Source: Rhodopirellula sp. (lineage in GTDB: Bacteria > Planctomycetota > Planctomycetia > Pirellulales > Pirellulaceae). From it: 64,000 nt of DNA. The stretch covers positions 1 to 64,000 of the forward strand of contig NZGD01000127.1 of NCBI GenBank assembly GCA_002690925.1, in the 5' to 3' direction. Of the stretch, positions 43,006 through 52,286 are shown in pieces. Position 1 is the first letter of the stretch, and each line of letters begins with the position of its first letter. The notes under the pieces are model-generated. The model made no database searches, was not told the DNA's origin, and was given only the letters and a program-made list of their open reading frames with translations. The position numbers and the translations under genes are program-made.

Positions 43006-44567
43006 TTGCATCTGATCCAAAGCAGTCCCACGTCGTGGTTATCGGCAGTGGGCTGGCTGGTTTGTCATCTGCCTGTGTCCTGGCAGCCCGTGGACATCGA
43101 GTGACTGTGCTGGAAAAAAATGACTGGTTTGGTGGCAAGGCTGCTGTGCACCGCGAGCAGGGCTACCGCTTTGACATGGGGCCAACAATCCTGACCCTGC
43201 CCGGAGTGCTCCGCCGAGTCTTCGAGGAAGCTGGCAAGAAACTTGAGGATTACATCGACATCGTTCGATTGGATCCTCAATGGCGTTGCTTCTTTGAGGG
43301 AGACAGAAATAAGGGCGAAGAGAATACTGTCTTGGACTTGGTCGATAGCACGGATGAGATGGTCGGGAACATCGACCGACTCACACGGTCAACTTCCAAC
43401 GGTGAGGGTTATCGGCGTTTTCTTGAAATGAGCGAGGGTTTGCACGACGTTTCTAAACGCTTCTTTTTCTGGAAAAGCGTTGGCGGAATCTCCGATACAA
43501 TGGACGTCGCAGGCTCGTTCTCCGCAGCCGTTCTGAAGGACGTGCTTTCGTTGCGGATGGGCCAAAGTGTTGCTTCTGTCGTTCGGAAGCATGTGCCGGA
43601 CCATCGTGTTTCGCAGATGATGGATCACTTCACGCAGTATGTGGGGTCGTCTCCGTACGCCTCGCCTGCTGTCCTGTGCGGTATCGCCCACATGCAGACA
43701 CAGGAAGGAATTTGGTATCCGATGGGTGGCACGCGGGCGGTGCCGGAAGCTCTCGGTCGCCTGGCCGGGGAACTTGGTGTCGACATCCGTTGCGGTACCG
43801 ACGTCATGAAGATTAATACCGCAGGCAAGACGGTCACTGGCGTTGTCACCGCCGGAGGAGAAGAGATTAGCTGCGATGCTGTTGTCAGCAACTGTGATGC
43901 TGTGCGAACCTACCGGGAACTGTTGGGTGAAACACCGCAGGCAGCAAAGTTTCAGAAAAAAAACTACGAGCCTGCCTGCAGTGGTGTGGTCTTGTACCTA
44001 GGATTGAATCGGCGATTCGATCAATTGCTGCATCACAACTTCGTCTTTTCTCAAGATCCTGAACAGGAATTTGATTACATCTACAAACGTGGTGAGCCTG
44101 CTCCTGATCCCAGTGCTTACGTCTGCGCCCCGGCGATCACCGAATCACAAGTGGCTCCGGAAGGTGGCGAGGCCTTATACATTCTTGTGCACACACCGTA
44201 TCTGAGACCAAATCACAATTGGAAGGAAATGCTGCCTAAGTACCGCGAGGTGATTTTAGACAAACTCGAGCGGACAGCTGGCATGAGTGGTATCCGAGAC
44301 TCAATTAAGTGTGAGTCTTCACTGACTCCCGAAGGAATTCATAACCGTTATCGCGTGTTGAACGGCGCTATCTACGGTCTTGCAAGCCATGGCAAATTCC
44401 TCGGTGCTTTCAAGCCAGCCAATCGGCGTAAAGATCTGAGTGGCCTCTACCTTGCTGGAGGTGCTGCACATCCCGGACCTGGTATGCCGATGGTTCTCAT
44501 GAGCGGCTGGATCGCTGCAGATTCGCTCGATGCAGACGCTAAGGCTGGCAAACTGACCGCCGTTTGA
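43002..44567 (+). CDS. Phytoene/diapophytoene-desaturase family FAD enzyme
   Basis: The protein has 521 residues. The N-terminus VVVIGSGLAGLSSACVLAARG (GxGxxG at 15-20) and VLEKNDWFGGKA bind FAD, and FDMGPTILTLPGV and a C-terminal GLYLAGGAAHPGPGMPMVLMSG are the signatures of CrtI, CrtN and CrtP enzymes. Desaturases and oxygenases of this family act on C30 or C40 carotenoid precursors at the membrane. It starts four bases before the ALDH stop (ATGA), with AGGAGAAGGA about ten bases upstream, so translation is probably coupled. A pigment role (pink or orange planctomycete carotenoids) is likely. Whether it is a desaturase or a terminal-methyl oxidase cannot be told from sequence alone. Confidence 0.92.
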   Translation: MIASDPKQSHVVVIGSGLAGLSSACVLAARGHRVTVLEKNDWFGGKAAVHREQGYRFDMGPTILTLPGVLRRVFEEAGKKLEDYIDIVRLDPQWRCFFEGDRNKGEENTVLDLVDSTDEMVGNIDRLTRSTSNGEGYRRFLEMSEGLHDVSKRFFFWKSVGGISDTMDVAGSFSAAVLKDVLSLRMGQSVASVVRKHVPDHRVSQMMDHFTQYVGSSPYASPAVLCGIAHMQTQEGIWYPMGGTRAVPEALGRLAGELGVDIRCGTDVMKINTAGKTVTGVVTAGGEEISCDAVVSNCDAVRTYRELLGETPQAAKFQKKNYEPACSGVVLYLGLNRRFDQLLHHNFVFSQDPEQEFDYIYKRGEPAPDPSAYVCAPAITESQVAPEGGEALYILVHTPYLRPNHNWKEMLPKYREVILDKLERTAGMSGIRDSIKCESSLTPEGIHNRYRVLNGAIYGLASHGKFLGAFKPANRRKDLSGLYLAGGAAHPGPGMPMVLMSGWIAADSLDADAKAGKLTAV

Positions 44568-45184
44568 AAATCGCCTTCCTCGTCTCGGCGACGTTAGCGG
44601 TGATGGAGAACGATAGAGATGCGAGGCTGGCTGTCCGGCGAGGCCTTCAGCTTTGCTGTTGTATGAAGTCAGCCCTGACATCCCAAGCATGCTACGTCAC
44701 ATCACGGTAACCTGCACTGGATCGTGATCTGCATTGGATCGTGTCATCGTAGAGGTGAGACACGTAGTCAGCATTCAACGTTGCGGGGCACAACACTGAT
44801 TTTGCAGGCCGCGGTGCCTGTAAGTACGGCGGCACTGGAACAAGTCCCACACGAAGATTTTGGGCTCTGCTCGGTGCAGTCGACTGTCACGACACCTCCG
44901 AATTCGACTTTTCGGTGCTTGCGTCACGTTGGTTTCCGTGCCTTCAGGGTCCTTCCAGGGGTGCAGAGCCTTCTCTTTTTGCAACTTCTCATAATCAATT
45001 CTCACTCCGATTCGTCGTGTTTTTAAACAATAAAGCCGAATCTTTGAGGATAGCGGCGTTGCTGGGCCTCCATGCCAGCAAGCTGGGCTTGCCATGTTTG
45101 AATACTTACGCGTCTCAGGTAGGAGGCACCGCCGGAATCACCGCCGGTCAGACAATCAAACTTGTATTTAGAATGGTAAGTGGT
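44568..45184. other. Intergenic with a 17-bp duplication
   Basis: This stretch of about 620 bp is mostly frame-open but without protein-like patterns. It contains the direct duplication at 44712-44745. No terminator for the carotenoid operon was recognised. The promoter of the fasciclin gene is expected in the last 150 bp. Confidence 0.45.
44712..44745. repeat. 17-bp imperfect tandem duplication
   Basis: CTGCACTGGATCGTGAT is followed directly by CTGCATTGGATCGTGTC, with three differences. It is non-coding and of the same class as the other short duplications. Confidence 0.75.
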
Positions 45185-46324
45185 ATGAGAAAGTTGCTTT
45201 GTTACACAACCGCCTTTGCCGTAGTAGCCATGTTGGCTCCAATCGCAAAAGCCGCAGACATTGTCGACACCGCTGTTGGTGCAGGGAACTTCAAGACTTT
45301 GGCCGCGGCTCTTGGTGCTGCTGACTTGGTCGAGACGCTCAAGGGCAAGGGGCCTTTCACGGTATTCGCTCCAACGGATGAAGCGTTTAAGAAACTTCCC
45401 GAGGGTACCGTCGCAGAGCTTCTGAAGCCTGAGAATAAAGGGGCCTTGGCTGGCATCCTGACCTACCACGTTGTGCCAGGGGCCGTGATGGCTGATCAAG
45501 TCGTGACGCTAACCGGCGCGAAGACCGTCAACGGTCAGCGGGTCGACATCAAAGCGGACGACAACGGCGTGATGGTTGATGGTGCGAAGGTCGTGACCAC
45601 GGACATCAAATGTGACAATGGAGTTATTCACGTGATCGACGCTGTGATCCTTCCGGCGGACAAGACGATCCCAGAGACGGCTACAGCGGCGGGTTCCTTC
45701 GGGACACTTCTAGCCGCCGTGGGTGCCGGTGGTCTTGCTGAAACGCTCGGCTCCGAAGGACCGTTCACGGTATTCGCTCCGACTGATGAAGCATTCGGTG
45801 CACTTCCCGCCGGTACGATCGCATCCCTCTTGAAGCCCGAGAACAAGCAGCAGTTGGTCGACATCCTGACCTATCACGTGATCGCAGGTCGAGTGTATTC
45901 GCCCGACGCATTGGCAGCCAAGAACGCTCGGACCCTGCAAGGAACGACAGTTGCTGTCGCTGCCACGGAGAGCGGTGCGAGCGTCAATGGTGCCAGACTA
46001 TTAACGACTGATCTCGACGCCTCCAATGGCGTGATCCATGTCATCGATCGCGTATTGTTGCCGACGGGCAAGAAAGTGAATGCAAAGAAAATGATCTTCG
46101 ATGCGATTTCGAGCGGAGTACCGATGTACAACGCTGGTCATCACGCCCAGTGCGCCAGTCTGTACCAGCGCACGATGGAAACTGTCATGGCGAGTACGAC
46201 CGACACCGAAATGCGATCGCACATGAAAATGGTGCTCACGGCGGCGAAGAGGGAGACATGTCCCATGGAGCGTGCGTGGACGTTACGTCGCGGAATGGAC
46301 CAGATGTACGTACGACTTCCTTAA
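45185..46324 (+). CDS. Secreted protein with two fasciclin (FAS1) domains and a Cys-containing C-terminal part
   Basis: The protein has 379 residues from ATG 45185, followed directly by a signal peptide ([16 protein letters not shown]). An ATG at 45173 is also in frame. Two FAS1 domains follow in tandem, each with [12 protein letters not shown] near the first third and [13 protein letters not shown] or [13 protein letters not shown] at the end. FAS1 domains mediate adhesion between proteins, glycans or cells. The last 85 residues are different: [20 protein letters not shown] and [17 protein letters not shown], with two Cys and three His. I do not recognise this part. A strong terminator lies 54 bp downstream, and the gene is therefore a likely single-gene transcript. 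Probable role: cell-surface or matrix adhesion. Confidence 0.9.
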   Translation: MRKLLCYTTAFAVVAMLAPIAKAADIVDTAVGAGNFKTLAAALGAADLVETLKGKGPFTVFAPTDEAFKKLPEGTVAELLKPENKGALAGILTYHVVPGAVMADQVVTLTGAKTVNGQRVDIKADDNGVMVDGAKVVTTDIKCDNGVIHVIDAVILPADKTIPETATAAGSFGTLLAAVGAGGLAETLGSEGPFTVFAPTDEAFGALPAGTIASLLKPENKQQLVDILTYHVIAGRVYSPDALAAKNARTLQGTTVAVAATESGASVNGARLLTTDLDASNGVIHVIDRVLLPTGKKVNAKKMIFDAISSGVPMYNAGHHAQCASLYQRTMETVMASTTDTEMRSHMKMVLTAAKRETCPMERAWTLRRGMDQMYVRLP

Positions 46325-46377
46325 GCAGATCGGGATGTGTGTTCAAGGCTGGACACGTCAATAAACTCCGCGTGATA

Positions 46378-46412
46378 ATGCGGCTCTCTTTTCAAGAGAG
46401 TCGCATTTTTTT
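46378..46412 (+). terminator. Rho-independent terminator of the fasciclin gene
   Basis: A 13-bp stem (ATGCGGCTCTCTT with AAGAGAGTCGCAT, one G-U pair) closes on the three-base loop TTC, and seven T residues follow on the plus strand. It stands 54 bp beyond the fasciclin stop codon. It is the clearest terminator in the window. Confidence 0.92.
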
Positions 46413-46438
46413 GTTCCTGCTTCAATCGTTTGGGCATC

Positions 46439-47875
46439 TTAAGGAACGGACTTGTCAATCAGCGATTCAGACAAGGCGGGATTAACGACAGTAAACCCTG
46501 AAAAACTGTTTCCATGAAGTTTGATATTGCTATTGGACTGGTCAATCAAAAGGTCAAACGATGTCTGAGGCGTCCCACTGACGCGGCAGTTGGAGATTGT
46601 CATGCTCTCGGTCTCGCGCAAATGGATCCCCGACTGGCATTGGGAAATGATCAGCCCGGTCAGTAGGCATCCCGAGCACTCAGAGAATCTCACTCCTCCA
46701 CTGTCAGTTGATAGGCGAAATAGTGTCGAGTTTGCCAACATGCAATCGGTGCAATTGGAGAATTTTATAACTCCAGGACGTACAAACTGCCGCGGGTTGA
46801 AAGTGTTGGCCATTACCACCACCCGCTGACTGTGTTCTACGTTCAAGTTGTTGGGTTTTGGAGCGAAGAAAGTATTACCACTGACAGTCACATCATGGCT
46901 GTGTTGAATGTCGACCAGTGTGCTTGTATCGCTCAGAATGTTGCCGGAAATGGTAACTGAATTGATCGGATAAATTGCTTTGCCAGATAAGCGGATGTTG
47001 GCACCGCCGGGCGCGATGGTCTTGTCGTTTTTGGCGCCGTAATTTGCTGAGTGTTGGATTGTATTACCAGTAATCGCAATCTCTGCAATCGATCTTGATG
47101 TGTCTTGCTCGGAGCCGCTGACATCGATCCAGATATTAGCGGTCCTGGTTTCAGTTGTGTCATCAGGCATGTTGCCTTCAATGTCACAGCCCGTCACCTG
47201 CAAGTTGCGTACATTGCCATCACGGACAACAATACCACCTTCGCGGTTGTACGAGATATGCGAATTGTTGACGTTTATCTGGTGCAGGTTGACATCGTCA
47301 AGGTATAACCCGACCCCCGAATTTTCGTACAGGTGGCAATTCGCGACGATGACGTTGCGGTTCCGAGTGGTGAGATGAATCCCATGGCGGCACCAACGAA
47401 TTGACATGCGTTCTAGTATTGCGCCCACGGTCTGCTGTAGATTGATTCCATCGGCTTTTGGATGGCCTCCAAGGATTTCGAATCCACTGAAGGTTGGCAT
47501 GTGTTCATTCCAAGTTGTTGCCGAAAACGATTTGGGTGATGCGGTTCCAATGTGGTTCCCCAAAACCGAGATGGCAGGGCCCGGCCCTGCCATAATCAGG
47601 GTTGAGCTATTATTGGAGGTGATGGATGCTGCACCATGTTTGCCGAGTCTTAAAGTTAGCGAACGATTGATTCGGTAGAACTTCTCGGTAAGGACGAGGC
47701 TGCCTTTTTGGCTGTCAATTAAAGATTGCAGCTTGTCAGTGGAGTCCGGCAGTGAGTCAATGTCGGGTACTTGCTCAGCTGCCTTTTGCCATTGTGCCTG
47801 TGTTCGTGTTGGATTGAGCGTTGCCAAGGTCAGGACAATGAAGCTGATTGTCAGAAATGTATTGGAGTTCATCAT
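46439..47875 (-). CDS. Secreted right-handed parallel beta-helix protein
   Basis: The protein has 478 residues from ATG 47875, where a signal peptide starts (TFLTISFIVLTLATL). The frame is open to 47989, but those residues look non-coding. From about residue 140 the sequence is a run of short beta turns in the pectin-lyase/NosD style: VIVANCHLYENSGVGLYLDDV, ITGNTIQHSANYG, VTISGNILSD, VTVSGNTFF, MTISNCRVSG. This pattern forms a parallel beta-helix. No lyase catalytic residues could be assigned. Polysaccharide binding or lyase activity is possible. It converges with the fasciclin gene. Confidence 0.85.
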   Translation of the reverse strand: MMNSNTFLTISFIVLTLATLNPTRTQAQWQKAAEQVPDIDSLPDSTDKLQSLIDSQKGSLVLTEKFYRINRSLTLRLGKHGAASITSNNSSTLIMAGPGPAISVLGNHIGTASPKSFSATTWNEHMPTFSGFEILGGHPKADGINLQQTVGAILERMSIRWCRHGIHLTTRNRNVIVANCHLYENSGVGLYLDDVNLHQINVNNSHISYNREGGIVVRDGNVRNLQVTGCDIEGNMPDDTTETRTANIWIDVSGSEQDTSRSIAEIAITGNTIQHSANYGAKNDKTIAPGGANIRLSGKAIYPINSVTISGNILSDTSTLVDIQHSHDVTVSGNTFFAPKPNNLNVEHSQRVVVMANTFNPRQFVRPGVIKFSNCTDCMLANSTLFRLSTDSGGVRFSECSGCLLTGLIISQCQSGIHLRETESMTISNCRVSGTPQTSFDLLIDQSNSNIKLHGNSFSGFTVVNPALSESLIDKSVP

Positions 47876-48054
47876 GATTTTCGACGGCGATACGCCATCT
47901 GGTCGGACCAACGTGGATGTGTTGCAGACTGCACGGGGTGAGTATGATAGAGCAGAGTTGGTGCAGGCGTTTGAAATTCCGATTTTCAAATGCGGGTTAA
48001 CCGCAAAGCCGTGTGTTTTAATTCAATCAGCAGTAATCAGGGCAATGATCTGAA

Positions 48055-49767
48055 ATGAAAGGTTTCCAGAGTCCGACAAAAGCGGGGGCCAGAACATGGC
48101 TGCGATTGCTTTGTCTGCTGGTCAACGCCAGTTTACTGCACAGAATCTGGGTACTCGGAATCTGGGTACTCGGAAGCGGGGTGCTCGAAGCGGCTGAATC
48201 AGGAACCGCTGCGGAAGGTTCCGCGACGAGGGCTCGGCAAAACCATCAGCAGGTCGTGACGGAAATCAATCAGCATTTGCAGCAAGGCTACCAAGTCAGG
48301 GGTGTGGAACCGGCTGCTCCTTGTGATGATCGAGTGTTTGTGCGGCGTGTTTATCTTGATTTGCTGGGCAGGATTCCCAAAGTTTCCGAGCTGGAGGAAT
48401 GTCTGAAGAACGGTATCGAGTCGACTCAGGAGCGCGAGGCCTTAATCGAACATTTATTGCAAAGTGAGGAGCATGTCACTCACTGGGCTGATGTGTTCGA
48501 CACTTTATTGATGGGCCGAGCTACCGAAGATAAGTACACGAAACGGCGTCAGCATCAGTGGCGTAGGTTCCTCGAAGATTCGATCCGCAGGAATCAACCG
48601 TGGAATGAATTTGTCGAAGAAATACTTTTGGCAAGACCATCAGACGAAACAAAACAGGGTGGGAATTGGTTTTTGTTTGAACGCAATAATGACCACCAGA
48701 AAATTGCTGAGGCTATTGCTCCCGCTGTCTTTGGCATCCGCATCGAATGTGCTCAATGTCATGACCACATGCTGGTTGACGAGATCAAGCAAGCTCATTA
48801 TTGGGGTTTGGTTGCCTTTTTCAATCGTGGGAAAAATGAGAATGGCAAAACAGGACCACAGGTCACAGAAAGTGCGATCGGCGGCTTTTCAGAGTTCGCC
48901 GATTTGTTGGGGGATAGTACACCCAATCGATTAACCTTTTTGGAGGTGGATACGGTTGAGGAGGAACGCCCTGCCAAAGATAAGAAACAAACTGACGCTG
49001 ACGAACTCTACAGGCCAGGTCAGCTTGAAAATGTACCTCGCGTGCCGAATTTTTCGCGTCGAGAAAAGTTTGTGACCAAGGTGGTGCGTGACCATCCACG
49101 CGTGGCTCGTGCGTTGGTTAATCGTGTCTGGGCATTGCTCATGGGACGCGGGATCGTTCACCCTTATGACGAGATGGACAGTATTCACGCGCCCAGTCAT
49201 CCAGAGTTACTCGATTGGTTATCTCAGGATTTCAGAGATAGTGGCTACAATGTGCGGCGTTTGATTCGTGCCATCGTTGGTAGCGATGCCTACCGTCTTG
49301 CATCGCGACGGCCCGAGGGTGTCGATGACCCTGCGACTTTTGCTTATTATTTGGAACGCTCGTTGACAGGCGAGCAATTGGCAAGGTCGACAATGATTGC
49401 ACTGTTCGGAGATGTGCATGATGATGAGAGCGTGACCTCTGGGTTTCGTCAGCAATTCCCCGACCTGTTGCCGGACTCACAAGTTGCAAACGTTAAGGAA
49501 TCGCTGTTTTTGAGTAACGGTCAGAAACTACAAGACTTGCTGGCAGCTAGTAACCAACCCACGCATCTGATTCCACGGTTGGCACAAATGGATACTGATC
49601 AGGAACGGGTGAACCTTCTGTTCAAGGTAATGTTTGCAAGGGTGCCAGATGCCGAGGAATGTGCGGTTGTAACCGCTTATTTGAACAAGCGAGGTGGGAC
49701 AGCCGAAGCGATTCGCCAGGTTGCTTGGTCGATGTTGGCAAGTGCGGAATTCAGGTACAACCATTGA
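48055..49767 (+). CDS. DUF1549/DUF1553 protein with a CxxCH motif
   Basis: This 570-residue exported protein (LRLLCLLVNASLLHRIWVLG) has the PSD1-like paired domains DUF1549 and DUF1553, common in planctomycetes. Features are DRVFVRRVYLDLLGRIPKVSE, ECAQCHDHMLVDEI with the haem-c-like CAQCH at 232-236, KFVTKVVRDHPRVARALVNRVW, and DYNP-like HPELLDWLSQDF. The N-terminal signal region contains a three-copy 15-bp repeat that lengthens its hydrophobic part. DUF1549/1553 proteins almost always accompany DUF1501 proteins, as here (next gene 16 bp downstream). Their biochemical role is not known. A periplasmic electron-transfer or glycan-related function is proposed in general. Confidence 0.92.
   Translation: MKGFQSPTKAGARTWLRLLCLLVNASLLHRIWVLGIWVLGSGVLEAAESGTAAEGSATRARQNHQQVVTEINQHLQQGYQVRGVEPAAPCDDRVFVRRVYLDLLGRIPKVSELEECLKNGIESTQEREALIEHLLQSEEHVTHWADVFDTLLMGRATEDKYTKRRQHQWRRFLEDSIRRNQPWNEFVEEILLARPSDETKQGGNWFLFERNNDHQKIAEAIAPAVFGIRIECAQCHDHMLVDEIKQAHYWGLVAFFNRGKNENGKTGPQVTESAIGGFSEFADLLGDSTPNRLTFLEVDTVEEERPAKDKKQTDADELYRPGQLENVPRVPNFSRREKFVTKVVRDHPRVARALVNRVWALLMGRGIVHPYDEMDSIHAPSHPELLDWLSQDFRDSGYNVRRLIRAIVGSDAYRLASRRPEGVDDPATFAYYLERSLTGEQLARSTMIALFGDVHDDESVTSGFRQQFPDLLPDSQVANVKESLFLSNGQKLQDLLAASNQPTHLIPRLAQMDTDQERVNLLFKVMFARVPDAEECAVVTAYLNKRGGTAEAIRQVAWSMLASAEFRYNH
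48143..48187. repeat. 15-bp tandem repeat inside a signal-peptide coding region
   Basis: GAATCTGGGTACTCG occurs twice exactly and a third time with three changes. The unit is in frame and encodes IWVLG-type pentapeptides, so copy number changes the length of the hydrophobic core without breaking the gene. Confidence 0.85.
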
Positions 49768-49783
49768 GTGATTTTTTTAGCAT

Positions 49784-51148
49784 ATGAAAGAACGTCAGTA
49801 TCCTCCCCGTGGTCATTCCAAACTCAGTCGCCAGGTGCCGCAGCACGACTGCGGCAGTGCTGAGCATACGGTGCACCGTCGTTTATTTCTTCAGGGAACG
49901 ATGGCTGCCGGTGTTGCTTCTACAGGAAGTTTCAGTGGCTTATTTTCTGTCCCTGCCTTGGCTGATGTTACGAAGAAATCTGGCAAAAAATGTATCCTGC
50001 TCTGGTTGTGTGGCGCTCCTAGTCAGTTCGAGACTTGGGATCCCAAGCCGGGTACCGAAACAGGTGGCCCATTCCCGGCAATTCCTACCAATTTGCCAGG
50101 AGTGAAGGTGAGTTCATTGATGCCGCAGTGTGCGACAATTATGGACAAATTAGCTGTCGTTCGCAGTATGCAGACAGAGCCGGGTGAACATTTTCAGGGC
50201 ATCGACGTTCTCACGCGAGGTGACAAACCGCGGCCGCCGTTCACGCGGCCGATTCTGGGCTCGGTGATCGCTGAGCAATTGGGGCAGTTGGATAGCCCAG
50301 TACCGCAGTTTGTTCTGCTCGATCCGTGTCCTGAAGGAAACGAGTTCAAGCAATTCAAAGCAGGGAATTGGGCAGGTTGGTTGGGAGCCGAGTATGGCCC
50401 GATCAGGGCGGGCGGAGAATATGCCATTCCAAATATCAATCGCTTGGCAGAAATCAGTGAGATAGATCATGCTGAACGTGAGATACTTCGACAGTTTCTA
50501 AGTCGCAAGTTCGAAAATGATCAGCGAAGTGAAGCTGCTGCCTCACACAACGCAGCTTTTAGTCGAGTCAACGGATTGATGAGTTGTGCCCCGCTGTTCG
50601 ATTTGAATCGCTTGCCTGAAAAAGATCGCCAACGTTACGGAGGCGGGGCCTTTGCACAGCATGCTCTGCAGGCTCGACATTTGATCGAAAATGGCTCCAC
50701 GTTTGTGATGGTTGCCAACGGGATGCCGTGGGACAACCACGTGTTCCAGCATGAAATGCACCAAATGTTGGTGCCCGAACTCGATAATGTTCTGTTCCAG
50801 CTGGTTACTGATCTTGAAGATCGCGGAATGTTGCAGGACACACTGGTGATCGCCATGGGCGAGTTTGGCAGAACACCTTGGTTGAATGACGCACGTGGCC
50901 GCGATCACTATCCGAATGCTTGGAGCATGGCCATGGCTGGTGGCGGGATCAAGGGCGGTGTCGTGCATGGAGCGACAGACCCTCTTGGATTTGAGGTGGT
51001 AGACGGACAGGTCGACAATCGAGATCTCTTTGCCACCATCTTTGAGGCGTTGGGTATCGATCCGCACCAGGAATATGAGCTGCCCGGTTTGCCAACATTT
51101 CACCGTGTTGAAGAAGATACCCAACCTATCCGCGAGATTTTGGTCTGA
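49784..51148 (+). CDS. DUF1501 protein, Tat-type signal
   Basis: This 454-residue protein carries a twin-arginine signal (HRRLFLQGTMAAG, Arg32-Arg33) after a hydrophilic 30-residue start. The mature part has family phrases ILLWLCGAPSQFETWDPKPG, SSLMPQCATIMDKLAVVRSMQT, MGEFGRTPWLNDARGRDHYPNAWSMAMAGGGIKGG and LFATIFEALGID. The fold is alkaline-phosphatase-like (the sulfatase superfamily), and the D/H residues of GRDHYP belong to the metal site. DUF1501 proteins pair with DUF1549/1553 proteins. Here the gap is 16 bp, followed 10 bp later by a WD40 gene, so all three form an operon. The substrate is unknown. Confidence 0.93.
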   Translation: MKERQYPPRGHSKLSRQVPQHDCGSAEHTVHRRLFLQGTMAAGVASTGSFSGLFSVPALADVTKKSGKKCILLWLCGAPSQFETWDPKPGTETGGPFPAIPTNLPGVKVSSLMPQCATIMDKLAVVRSMQTEPGEHFQGIDVLTRGDKPRPPFTRPILGSVIAEQLGQLDSPVPQFVLLDPCPEGNEFKQFKAGNWAGWLGAEYGPIRAGGEYAIPNINRLAEISEIDHAEREILRQFLSRKFENDQRSEAAASHNAAFSRVNGLMSCAPLFDLNRLPEKDRQRYGGGAFAQHALQARHLIENGSTFVMVANGMPWDNHVFQHEMHQMLVPELDNVLFQLVTDLEDRGMLQDTLVIAMGEFGRTPWLNDARGRDHYPNAWSMAMAGGGIKGGVVHGATDPLGFEVVDGQVDNRDLFATIFEALGIDPHQEYELPGLPTFHRVEEDTQPIREILV

Positions 51149-51158
51149 CGCAGTTGAT

Positions 51159-52226
51159 ATGGAAAAAATTGAATTAAAACGTACGAAGGAATTTGATTTG
51201 CCCAGCGGCGTGCTGGCTGCAGCAGTGTCTACCGATGGAAAGCAGGCAGTTGTCGGGTGTTTGAACGGCGTCTATCGCTTGAATCTCGAAAATGGAGAAC
51301 ATGACAAGCTTTATCAGCACAAAAGTTATGTCAGTTCCGTCGCTTGGTTGGGAGAAAATAGTTTTATTACCGGGGGGTATGACGGAGAGTTGTGCTGGTT
51401 TGATCTTGTTAACAATGCCATTCTGAATCGTCAGAAGGTGCATGAGTTTTGGTCTTGGGACATGACGGTATCTCCGGACCAAATGTATGTTGCCTCTGTC
51501 ACTGGGCAATACCTTGCAGGTGGATACAAGTACGAACCGCACGCAGAGAAGGAACCTTCCATTCGTGTCTTATCTGCCTCGACAGGTGAGCTTCTTTGGA
51601 GTCTGCCCCATGTCCCTTCGGTGCAGTCTGTTGCGATCAGCCCCGATAGCAAGTTGGTGGCTGCAGGCAATTTGATGGGTGAGGTACGGATTTACAACCT
51701 TGATGATGGCAGCCTTCAGGCCCAGTGGACAACACCTGCCTTCACAAGCTGGGGTATCATCAAGAGCCACTGTTATCTGGGGGGGATTTTCTCGATGAAG
51801 TTTTCCCCAGACGGTGAGCAGTTATTGTTGGCAGGCATGGGGCCGATGCGCGACCCCATGGCTGGTAATGGGAAGCAACTATGGCAGCGGTGGGCGTGGC
51901 GTGAAAAGAAGCCTGCGATGGTGGATCAATTACATGATGGTGAAGGCGGAGAGGGGCTGATGGAAACTCTTGCTGTACATCCGGAGTCAGACCATTTCAT
52001 CATGGCCGGACGATTGCGTGGCGGAGACTGGAATGCAGCTTTGTTCGATCACGAATCAGGTGCTCGGGTTGCCTCTTTGAAAACTGGATATCGTGTTACC
52101 GAAGCTTCTTATCTCGAGGATGGCAAGCAGGTACTGCTGGCAGGCTCGAAGCGGCAACCCAAAACAATATTTAAGAAGGAGGGTGAGTTGAACGATTTTG
52201 GACGGGTTGAGGTCTACTCCTTCTGA
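51159..52226 (+). CDS. WD40-repeat protein
   Basis: The protein has 355 residues from ATG 51159. The frame opens earlier, inside the previous gene, but that part is read in another frame there. It is a beta propeller with WD40-like blades: AAAVSTDGKQAVVGCLNGVYRL, SSVAWLGENSFITGGYDGELCWFDL, MTVSPDQMYVASVTGQY, SVAISPDSKLVAAGNLMGEVRIYNL, SMKFSPDGEQLLLAGM and TLAVHPESDHFIMAGRL. No signal peptide is visible, unlike its two operon partners, so it may stay in the cytoplasm or be exported in another way. WD40 genes commonly follow DUF1549/DUF1501 pairs in planctomycetes. Its partner protein is unknown. Confidence 0.9.
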   Translation: MEKIELKRTKEFDLPSGVLAAAVSTDGKQAVVGCLNGVYRLNLENGEHDKLYQHKSYVSSVAWLGENSFITGGYDGELCWFDLVNNAILNRQKVHEFWSWDMTVSPDQMYVASVTGQYLAGGYKYEPHAEKEPSIRVLSASTGELLWSLPHVPSVQSVAISPDSKLVAAGNLMGEVRIYNLDDGSLQAQWTTPAFTSWGIIKSHCYLGGIFSMKFSPDGEQLLLAGMGPMRDPMAGNGKQLWQRWAWREKKPAMVDQLHDGEGGEGLMETLAVHPESDHFIMAGRLRGGDWNAALFDHESGARVASLKTGYRVTEASYLEDGKQVLLAGSKRQPKTIFKKEGELNDFGRVEVYSF

Positions 52227-52286
52227 GCGTTACCGCTTTCCCGTTGAACACCACGCGGCTTTGTGGCATTCTTGAACCAACCGGAT

